Source: a bacterium | GTDB taxonomy: Bacteria; Electryoneota; RPQS01 | Assembly (NCBI GenBank): GCA_026394155.1 | Contig: JAPKYT010000067.1 | Span: forward strand, 1 to 41,824 | DNA: 41,824 nt | Direction: 5' to 3' | The notes under the pieces: generated by a model | The model's input: only the letters and a program-made list of their open reading frames with translations | What the model was told of the DNA's origin: nothing | Database searches by the model: none | Translations under genes and position numbers: made by a program | Part shown: positions 35,448-41,824 of the stretch, piece by piece | Position numbering within the stretch: position 1 is the stretch's first letter | Layout: each line of letters begins with the position of its first letter

Positions 35448-36173
35448 CTAACCGAGTAGCCATGCGAGAAGCACCCCCGAAATGCCGCCAAGGACATACA
35501 ACGCTACTTCTCGAATGATCGGCTTCAAGACATAGACGGGCATTTGGAGGATCAAACAGACATGGTCAATATCCCATGCGACTTCCGGTTCAACACCGAT
35601 CACCACTGTCTGGGTTCCCTTGTGATCCAGATAGGCGCTGCTTATGGGCCAAGCGTATATTGTCCCCGAAGCCGAGACACTGTTGGACCATTCATGTCCT
35701 GTTTGCCGTAAGAGCTCCAGGACACCTGGTGCCAACATCGGTCTGAAAAAAAAGTCATCATGTTCTTGCGGACGTGTTTTTAGTCCAATGACGTCTACAG
35801 GGCATTCATTCATGACTACTCGGCTGTGAGTCCCCCACTTCGAACTGTGAAGTCCGCCCTGAACCCGGTCGCAGGCTACGATGAGATGACCACATTCTGA
35901 TCTCTGGATATCGCTGGGAAGGAATTCCAAGTGCCATTGCACTGTAGTTTCTTTGTCGTGGCTGTTCCATCCAACAATGAGAGTATGCTCGTGAAGCCAT
36001 TCTTCACGCGAGACCTGCGGCTTCTTACGACTGGCGGCGTCTCCGCTTAACACCTGTCCGGAATCACCCGAACATTCTCTTGTACAATATCGCGGCCGCT
36101 TCACAAAAAGAAGGTCGCGAATTCGGTCAATAGTATTCATAGACTCTTGTGCTCCTGCTGTTATATTGAACAT
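35448..36173 (-). CDS. Hypothetical protein with C-terminal membrane anchor
   Basis: The 241-residue protein was not recognised. It begins MFNITAGAQESMNTIDRI with AAGGA 8 nt before the ATG; an in-frame ATG 11 codons on is possible. The middle is soluble and fairly rich in Cys and His. The last 19 residues (VALYVLGGISGVLLAWLLG) form one membrane helix, so it looks like a tail-anchored protein with most of its mass in the cytoplasm. The phrase EHTLIVGW...WHLEFLPSD may form a beta-sheet core. It follows a 42-aa ORF by 4 nt, forming a two-gene unit between tRNA-Gly and the S9 peptidase. Its codon use looks more A/T-rich than the neighbours, hinting at transfer. Confidence 0.7.
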   Translation of the reverse strand: MFNITAGAQESMNTIDRIRDLLFVKRPRYCTRECSGDSGQVLSGDAASRKKPQVSREEWLHEHTLIVGWNSHDKETTVQWHLEFLPSDIQRSECGHLIVACDRVQGGLHSSKWGTHSRVVMNECPVDVIGLKTRPQEHDDFFFRPMLAPGVLELLRQTGHEWSNSVSASGTIYAWPISSAYLDHKGTQTVVIGVEPEVAWDIDHVCLILQMPVYVLKPIIREVALYVLGGISGVLLAWLLG

Positions 36174-36177
36174 TCGT

Positions 36178-36306
36178 TCAGTCCTTTTTATCCAAATTCT
36201 TAATCACGCGGAGAATATGCCTTCCAGCATCAAGCATCGCCCAGCGCAGTTGACGGAGCTGCGCCTCCGTGAGATCCGCGTCCTCCGGCAAGTCAAGCTC
36301 AGGCAC
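36178..36306 (-). CDS. 42-aa small protein coupled to the tail-anchored hypothetical
   Basis: A GTG at 36306, preceded by AAGG and an in-frame TAG two codons upstream, opens a 42-residue frame: MPELDLPEDADLTEAQLRQL at the start, then a helical basic segment ending KNLDKKD. Its TGA is 4 nt before the ATG of the 241-aa gene. The acidic N-terminus and amphipathic helix are protein-like, but no family is recognised. A small antitoxin-like or partner role is only a thought from gene pairing. Confidence 0.5.
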   Translation of the reverse strand: MPELDLPEDADLTEAQLRQLRWAMLDAGRHILRVIKNLDKKD

Positions 36307-36385
36307 GCGCTACCTTGAGATGAACGCGGGCTCCGCCAATGAGGACCCTGCCTCGTTTGGTGCGCTTGCAGGGATAAAAGACGCG

Positions 36386-38248
36386 CTACTTGTTCAGCAC
36401 GTGCTTTTCCACAAACTCAACCGCCGCCGAATAGCCAATAATGCGGTTGCGGGTCTTGCGCAGGCCGTGACCTTCGTCATCAAAGAGCATATACTCCACA
36501 ATCTTGCCGCGCGCGCGGAGTGCCTCGGCGATCTGGTCGGCTTCCGATTTGGGCACGCGAGGATCGTTGGCGCCCTGAATGATGAAGAGCGGCGCCTTGA
36601 TCTTGTCCACGTGCGTCAGCGGAGAAATCTGAGTCAGGAATTCGCGGTCGGCGGCCAGACTTCCGTATTCGGCTTCGCGCAAGGCGCGGCGATAGGCTCC
36701 CGTGTTCTCGAGGAAAGAAACGAAGTTGGCGATTCCCACCACGTCAATTCCGGCCGCCCAAGTGTCGGGATACGTGGAGAGCGACGCCAGCACCACATAG
36801 CCGCCATAGCTGCCGCCATAGATCACGAGCTTTGACCGGTCCACATCGGAGCGCGATTTGAGCCAGCGGGCCGCGTACTCGACATCCTGAACGGCGTCGG
36901 CGCGCTTGTGCACATCGTCCATGGCCATGTAGGTCTTGCCGTAGCCCGACGATCCGCGAATGTTCGGTTCGAGAACCGCGAAGCCCCGCCTGAGGAAATA
37001 CTGGAGCAACCCCGAGACGTCGGGCCTCGCCTGATCCTCGGGCCCGCCGTGAATCGCCACCACCACCGGCATCTTGCCCTTAGACTGCAACGGCACGTAC
37101 CAGAATGCGGGAATCTTGCGGCCGTCAAAGGTCTCGTATTCGACGAGTTCGGGCACGCGCAGCAGGCCTTGGGGCAGTCCGCCGATCGCGCTGGTGGTGG
37201 TTTGCGACAGGCGATCACCTCCCGTTTCATACATCCAAATGTCATAGGGACGGTCCGCCGCGCCAAGGCAGAAGGCCAGCTTGGAGCCGTCGGGTGAAAA
37301 CTCGAGGCCGTCAATGACGCCCTCGGGAACGCGGGCCGGTCCGATGTGCGTGTTGCGCCGCAGATCGCGAAAATGAAAGCGCGAGTAGCCTTGTTCATTG
37401 ACGGTCCAGGCCAGCATCTCTCCGTTTTTCGAAAGCGCAAATTGCTCGACGTCCCAGTCGGGTGTCTCCACCCAGCGGAAGGCGGCGCTGTCGAGCGGCC
37501 AGTACGCCAGACCGGTGAAATCGCGTCCCTGATCGGTCAAGAGATAGAACCCCTTGCCGTCCGGAGTCCACACCGGCGAACGGTACTGGACATTGCCCTC
37601 ATGCGGCGTCAACAGGCGCGTTTGCCCCGTTTGGCGGTCGTAAAGCAGCAGGTCGGTGTTGGCGCTGAATTGCTCGCGCACGATGAGCAGGAAGCGGTTA
37701 TCGTCGGAATAGCTCGCCGCCGCATGGTCGCCCTCACCTTGGAAGAGCAGAAAGATCTCCTTGGATTCGGCGCTGTACTCGTAAACGTCGAAGTCTTTCT
37801 GATTGCGGCTGTTGGTGGAGAAGGCGAAGCGCGAGCCATCATGCGCCCACGTGCCGAAATTGTAGATCGCCTCGTCATTGGGCGTGACGCGATACCACTT
37901 GGAGCCGTAGGGACTGACCAGATAGAGTTGTGAACGCTCGGTGCCCCGCGTGGCCGCCGAAACCGCCATCCAATTGCGATCCGCGGGCGACCACCACGCA
38001 CCGTCCACCCCGTTGGTATCGAACGCGACCTGCTGGCTGTACCCGCCATAAGCCGAAATCCGCCAAATCTGAGCCACGCCCGAGATGTCGGTCGTGTACA
38101 GCAGTTCGTAACCGTCGGGCCGGAAGCTGGGATGACGGGCGTACTGAATGTTCAGAAATTGCGTCAGCGAAAAATCCTCGCTGAAGGCAAGGCCGGCGCA
38201 GGCGAACAGCAGCGCGGCCGCGAGAAGGGCTTTAGCGAAGCGGATCAT
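36386..38248 (-). CDS. Secreted S9 prolyl-oligopeptidase-family serine peptidase
   Basis: The 620-residue protein has a signal peptide (AKALLAAALLFACAGLAFS), a WD40/PD40-like beta-propeller (SFRPDGYELLYT, WSPADRNWMAV, WTPDGKGFYLL, FSPDGSKLAF) and a C-terminal alpha/beta-hydrolase domain with Ser480 (GGSYGG), Asp562 (GANDPRV) and His594 (DEGHGL). It probably cleaves short peptides in the periplasm, by dipeptidyl or acylaminoacyl peptidase activity. ATG 38248 overlaps the 3' end of coaE by 17 nt, so the two are probably co-transcribed. There is no sorting module. Confidence 0.94.
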   Translation of the reverse strand: MIRFAKALLAAALLFACAGLAFSEDFSLTQFLNIQYARHPSFRPDGYELLYTTDISGVAQIWRISAYGGYSQQVAFDTNGVDGAWWSPADRNWMAVSAATRGTERSQLYLVSPYGSKWYRVTPNDEAIYNFGTWAHDGSRFAFSTNSRNQKDFDVYEYSAESKEIFLLFQGEGDHAAASYSDDNRFLLIVREQFSANTDLLLYDRQTGQTRLLTPHEGNVQYRSPVWTPDGKGFYLLTDQGRDFTGLAYWPLDSAAFRWVETPDWDVEQFALSKNGEMLAWTVNEQGYSRFHFRDLRRNTHIGPARVPEGVIDGLEFSPDGSKLAFCLGAADRPYDIWMYETGGDRLSQTTTSAIGGLPQGLLRVPELVEYETFDGRKIPAFWYVPLQSKGKMPVVVAIHGGPEDQARPDVSGLLQYFLRRGFAVLEPNIRGSSGYGKTYMAMDDVHKRADAVQDVEYAARWLKSRSDVDRSKLVIYGGSYGGYVVLASLSTYPDTWAAGIDVVGIANFVSFLENTGAYRRALREAEYGSLAADREFLTQISPLTHVDKIKAPLFIIQGANDPRVPKSEADQIAEALRARGKIVEYMLFDDEGHGLRKTRNRIIGYSAAVEFVEKHVLNK

Positions 38249-38867
38249 TCCCGGTTTCTCTCCTTTTCTGCAACTCGGGCGCAATGCGGGCGTGCCAAAC
38301 CGTTCGGATTGCGCTCTCTAATTCCTCAATCGTGCCGTCGTTCGTAATCTGAATGTGAGACTGCCGTGCCTTGTCCGAGGGCAAGGTCTGGGCGGCCAGA
38401 CGCGACTCGATTTCCGCCAAGGTCAATCGTCCCTCGCGGCTCAAGCGCAGCATGACGTGTTCGCGCGAGGCCGTGACGGCGAGAAGCAGGTCGAACTCGC
38501 GCTCGATCCCCCATTCGAAGATCAGCGCCGCGTCGAACACCACCACCTCGCGCACCGAACGTGCCACCGCTTCACGCCACAAGCGATAGATTCCCGCAAA
38601 CGTTCGTTCCGTCAGCCAGTGCGCATGCTCGCGGCCGGCAAACACGCGCTCTCCCAAAGCGCGCCGCCGCAGAGCTCCATCGGGTTCGAAGACGTCATCG
38701 CCGAACCGTGCTCTCACTTCAGCAAGCATCTCCGGCGAGCCTTCCAGCACCCGGCGGCCAAGTTCATCACCCGACACCACTTCGGCTCCCAGCTCGGCCA
38801 GCACGCGCGCCGCCATGGACTTGCCCACGCCCACGCCGCCGGTCAAACCGATCAGCAATCGCACCAT
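38232..38867 (-). CDS. coaE: Dephospho-CoA kinase
   Basis: The 211-residue P-loop kinase shows LIGLTGGVGVGKS (Walker A), VVSGDELGRRVLEG, VVVFDAALIFEWGI and the LID-type stretch SREGRLTLAEIESRLAAQ, with TNDGTIEEL near the end. It phosphorylates dephospho-CoA in the last step of CoA synthesis. The usual DxPLLxE motif reads DAALIFE. The ATG overlaps the TGA of the upstream S8 gene by one base (TGATG). Its 3' end overlaps the S9 peptidase start. Confidence 0.95.
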   Translation of the reverse strand: MVRLLIGLTGGVGVGKSMAARVLAELGAEVVSGDELGRRVLEGSPEMLAEVRARFGDDVFEPDGALRRRALGERVFAGREHAHWLTERTFAGIYRLWREAVARSVREVVVFDAALIFEWGIEREFDLLLAVTASREHVMLRLSREGRLTLAEIESRLAAQTLPSDKARQSHIQITNDGTIEELESAIRTVWHARIAPELQKRRETGNDPLR

Positions 38868-41824
38868 CAGCGCATCACCGCGAGCTTGCCGCGAACCACG
38901 TCTTCACCGCTGTGAATCGTGTAAAGATACACTCCCGAGGCTACCGGCTCACCGTTTTCGTTGGTCAGATCCCAGCGAGTGCCGCCACTCTGATCGCGGT
39001 GCTCGATCTTGCACACCAGTGTTCCTTGCACGGTGAAGACGCGAATGGTCGCCTGTTCGGGCAAACCGGCGAACATCACTCCATCAGCTCCGCGCGCTCC
39101 GGCGCCGCGATAGGGGTTGGGGAACACATAAGCATTTTCGATGCTCGCGGCGGTGCTTCCCAAGAGCAGGTCGGCGCGTCCGGCGGTGGTATCCATCGAA
39201 ACGCCCAATTCATTCGTCAGATTGCGCAGCAGAAGACGCGCCGTGAATCCGACCGCGCCCACCGGATATCGGGGATCGAGCGACACCTCCACTGCGCTCC
39301 GGTCCACCGTCAGCGCTCGCACGGACCGCACGCCATAGGGAGATTCCATGCGATAGTTGGCTGAATCGAGCACCGTGGCCGACATGGGCTGCGTGAAAAC
39401 GATCTCCACACGATCGGAAACCGGGCCGCCGAGCAGCCGGTGAGACAACACGTGCGGCGCGTCCACGATGATGCGGCTGACGTCGAATCGGATCGGCGAT
39501 TCACCCTCGGGCAGCCTTGATCCTTGCGCGTCTCGCAAGCCGGAGAGATGAAGAAGATGCCATCCTTCGCTCAGGCCGCCGTCGAAGGCCACGTACGCGA
39601 GCCGGCCGCCCTCGCCGGTGGCAATCACCGCGGGCATGCGGCCATCCTCGAGGCGATAGCATCGCTGCCACATCACACTCGGCCCCATCACTTCCGAAAA
39701 ACGCACCGCCACCGTGTGGGGTTCCACGAATTCGGCGGTGTCGGCCACGCTCGGCGGCAGATTGGCGGTGAGCTCCACGTAATTGGAAAACACACTCTCG
39801 GGATTGGGATACGCGCCGCTGAGACTGGTAACCGCATAGGTGAACGCAACATCTTGCGGCACATCGGAAAGAACGATGAGGGTATCACTGGTCGCCGCCA
39901 CGCGCTGAAAATCTCCTCCGCCGACCGCGCGGTAAACGCGGTAGCTATCGGCCGCGGCCGCGGAACTCCAGATGAGATAGACCGTGCTCTGGCCCAGCGG
40001 TTCACCCGCGAGATTGACCGGAGGCCGCGGGCGCTGACCCGTGGCGTCGGCCGCTTCACCACGCAGGAAAACTCTGCCGTCGGAGAAGAAGAACTCGTTG
40101 ACACCGTTCCCGTCCCAGTCGGCGATCAGTATGGCGTAAGACTCCGAAGGTGAATAGTACCAGCGTGCGAGGTAGCGGCCGGAAGCGGCGTCACGCGCGA
40201 TGAGGTAGTAATCGGGATAGGCGGAAATCAGAATCTCGGCGCGGCCGTCGGCGTCCACGTCCGCTACGGCCACCGACGCGGGATGATCGCTCACGTCCTC
40301 GGCGCCGAGGATGAAAACGGAATCCACCTTCGCGAACTGATCGTCGCCCACGCCGTCGAAAACAAAGTACTCCCAGTGACGACCGCGGAGCTGGCTCTCC
40401 GTTCCCGCAAAGTCCGATGACCGGCAGCCCGAAACGAACTCAAGGTCACCGTCGCCGTCCAAATCACCGGTCGCCAGATAGGACGCAGCGTCGTTGAGCG
40501 GCAAACGCGCGCTCCATTTCTGAACCACCGCCTCGCCTTCGCGTTCGCAGAAAATGAGATCTCCGTCGCGGTCCGCATAGAGAAAGTCCAAGAGCCCGTC
40601 GCCGTCCAAATCGCCGATGAGAATTTTGGGGACTCCCAGGTCGTTGTTGCCGTTGGTCTCGTTCGGGATCACGGCACGCGTCGTGAGGCTGTAGTCCGAG
40701 CCCACGGTGAAGATGATGTAGCGCGGATTTTCGAAATCGCCCGGGCCGGTGTAGCGCCATGCGACAAATTCTCCGTGTCCGTCCAGCGAATCCCAATCCA
40801 TGAAGGCGGCGCCCACCGCATTGATCGTGTCCCGATAAACGATGTGATCGAAGAAGGAACAGGGCGCGCTTTGTTCCCAGATGATGGTGGCCGTTCCCCG
40901 CCGCCAAATGATCTCCTGCAAGCCATCCTCATCGGCGTCGCCGGTGGCTTGCGGAATGTAAACGCTGTCGGTGTGCCGCACCAGCTCGAAATCGGCGCCG
41001 TTCCATTCGAAAACGTCAAGACTATCGAGAAAACCGCCGGCGACGATGGGAACGACCCAGACTTCGGGCCGGCCGTTGCAGTTGAAATCGGTGGTAAAGG
41101 AACCGATGACGCCGTGCGGCAGGGAGGTTTCGGTGCGCGCCCACAGATTTGAGGTGAACGGCGGTTCATTAGTCTCGAAGTCGAACGGATCGGAAAGTGT
41201 CGCCAGCCCGGCGGCATTCTCAAGACGAATTCGCACTCGCCACGCGCCCGGATAGTGGATCGGGCTCAGCACGCCCACGTGGCTCGTGTCCACGTACCCG
41301 AAATCTTCGCGCAGGGAGTCGCCGCCGGCCTGGGTGAGCAGGAAGCCGGCGCGCGTAACTTGATTCGTCCAGACGTGAACCACGTCCGCGTAATTCGATC
41401 CGTCGAGCATGCGTTGTACCCGGACGGAATCGAGTCGCGGAGGCGTGCGCTGAACATAAACGCGCACGTGATCGAGCGCCTGCAGGCCGCCCGCGCCACG
41501 CACCTCCAGCCGCACGGTGACCACGGTGTCCTGCGGGGGCAGCGGAATCATTCCCAGAGAATCGCCGTACACTCGGTGTTCACCGCGACTCACGGTGGTC
41601 CATTCAAGCGGATCGCTGCCGATGCCGAAGGAGAGCTCGTATTCTTCGAAAGCCGCACCCCAGGCCTCCCCGTAAACGGGAAAGTCAGCTTGCATACCGT
41701 CATCGGAACGCGGCGACGTGATGCGCACCGCCACGTCCGCGCCGAAGCGGGCCTGCTCCACGGCCCGGCGTGCGTTCAATCGGCCATGCGTGGTTTCATC
41801 GTCCCAGCCCGCGGAACCGAAACC
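38867..41824 (-). CDS. S8 subtilase-like secreted protein, C-terminal part, with FG-GAP/VCBS repeats and sorting module (5' end outside window)
   Basis: The frame is open to the window edge; 985 residues are visible. The first residues (GWDDETTHGRLNARRAVEQA) look like the closing segment of a subtilisin-like domain (GxGRxNAxxAV), whose catalytic part would lie outside. Then come Ig-like regions, a set of FG-GAP/VCBS-type repeats with calcium loops (ATGDADEDGLQE, IGDLDGDGLLDFL, GDLDGDGDLEF, VADVDADGRAEI, IADWDGNGVNEF; about 280-590), a fibronectin III-like domain and Ig-like domains. The end, VFPNPYRGAG ... SGVYLYTIHSGEDVVRGKLAVMR, is an FCB-type sorting module. It is probably a large cell-surface or secreted peptidase. 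Confidence 0.85.
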   Translation of the reverse strand, partial: GFGSAGWDDETTHGRLNARRAVEQARFGADVAVRITSPRSDDGMQADFPVYGEAWGAAFEEYELSFGIGSDPLEWTTVSRGEHRVYGDSLGMIPLPPQDTVVTVRLEVRGAGGLQALDHVRVYVQRTPPRLDSVRVQRMLDGSNYADVVHVWTNQVTRAGFLLTQAGGDSLREDFGYVDTSHVGVLSPIHYPGAWRVRIRLENAAGLATLSDPFDFETNEPPFTSNLWARTETSLPHGVIGSFTTDFNCNGRPEVWVVPIVAGGFLDSLDVFEWNGADFELVRHTDSVYIPQATGDADEDGLQEIIWRRGTATIIWEQSAPCSFFDHIVYRDTINAVGAAFMDWDSLDGHGEFVAWRYTGPGDFENPRYIIFTVGSDYSLTTRAVIPNETNGNNDLGVPKILIGDLDGDGLLDFLYADRDGDLIFCEREGEAVVQKWSARLPLNDAASYLATGDLDGDGDLEFVSGCRSSDFAGTESQLRGRHWEYFVFDGVGDDQFAKVDSVFILGAEDVSDHPASVAVADVDADGRAEILISAYPDYYLIARDAASGRYLARWYYSPSESYAILIADWDGNGVNEFFFSDGRVFLRGEAADATGQRPRPPVNLAGEPLGQSTVYLIWSSAAAADSYRVYRAVGGGDFQRVAATSDTLIVLSDVPQDVAFTYAVTSLSGAYPNPESVFSNYVELTANLPPSVADTAEFVEPHTVAVRFSEVMGPSVMWQRCYRLEDGRMPAVIATGEGGRLAYVAFDGGLSEGWHLLHLSGLRDAQGSRLPEGESPIRFDVSRIIVDAPHVLSHRLLGGPVSDRVEIVFTQPMSATVLDSANYRMESPYGVRSVRALTVDRSAVEVSLDPRYPVGAVGFTARLLLRNLTNELGVSMDTTAGRADLLLGSTAASIENAYVFPNPYRGAGARGADGVMFAGLPEQATIRVFTVQGTLVCKIEHRDQSGGTRWDLTNENGEPVASGVYLYTIHSGEDVVRGKLAVMR

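Overview
The window reads as a chromosomal segment of an uncultivated bacterium of the FCB (Fibrobacterota-Chlorobiota-Bacteroidota) superphylum or a candidate phylum near it. The basis is C-terminal 'PNPFNP/FPNP'-type sorting modules like those of type IX secretion cargo on several secreted proteins, a gingipain-like C25 peptidase with a propeptide, and a Bacteroidota-type AMP nucleosidase. Most genes are on the minus strand. A plus-strand block runs from 28571 to 33037, and a broken plus-strand gene lies at 21492-22049. No phylum can be fixed from the window alone.

Layout. (1) 1-4845: two secreted Asp-box (sialidase-like) proteins; the second is frameshifted in a G6 tract. (2) 5294-8813: a compact accessory operon on the minus strand, the most interesting part of the window. 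It encodes, in order, a ThiS/MoaD-like ubiquitin-fold protein (Ubl), a 368-aa protein with an E2-like core and two CCHC zinc knuckles, a JAMM/JAB isopeptidase, a minimal E1/ThiF enzyme, an 84-aa Cys-motif protein, a 62-aa acidic protein and two micro-proteins of 34 and 28 aa that share one motif. It ends at a strong intrinsic terminator. The order Ubl-E2-JAB-E1 matches that of the recently described bacterial Bil/Bub ubiquitin-like conjugation operons, but the E2 architecture and the small downstream genes look different. (3) 9306-14059: initiator tRNA-fMet, then a tight ppdK-yigZ-CNNM/CorC-type operon. (4) 14085-20538: a secreted M1 aminopeptidase with its own sigma70-type promoter and a large C25 peptidase. 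(5) 20603-22100: a cold-shock protein, a gamma-carbonic-anhydrase-like gene with a large internal in-frame deletion, and a small membrane-protein gene broken by an in-frame TAA. (6) 22100-28161: asnB, a GT4 glycosyltransferase and a CapA-type phosphoesterase, probably one surface-polysaccharide operon. (7) 28571-33037 (+): AMP nucleosidase, POT-family transporter and M24 aminopeptidase P. (8) 33115-41824 (-): a cytosolic-type M1 peptidase, tRNA-Gly(CCC), a two-gene unit of unknown function, then S8 peptidase-coaE-S9 peptidase with overlapping ends.

Taken together the flanking genes suggest a peptide-degrading heterotroph: several secreted peptidases, a POT di/tripeptide transporter, aminopeptidases, and PPDK at the pyruvate/PEP node. 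The Ubl operon is the exception. It lies immediately downstream of the 3' end of tRNA-fMet, has its own structured leader and terminator, and is the best candidate here for an undescribed protein-modification or defence system. All family assignments come from reading motifs by eye; no database search was possible.
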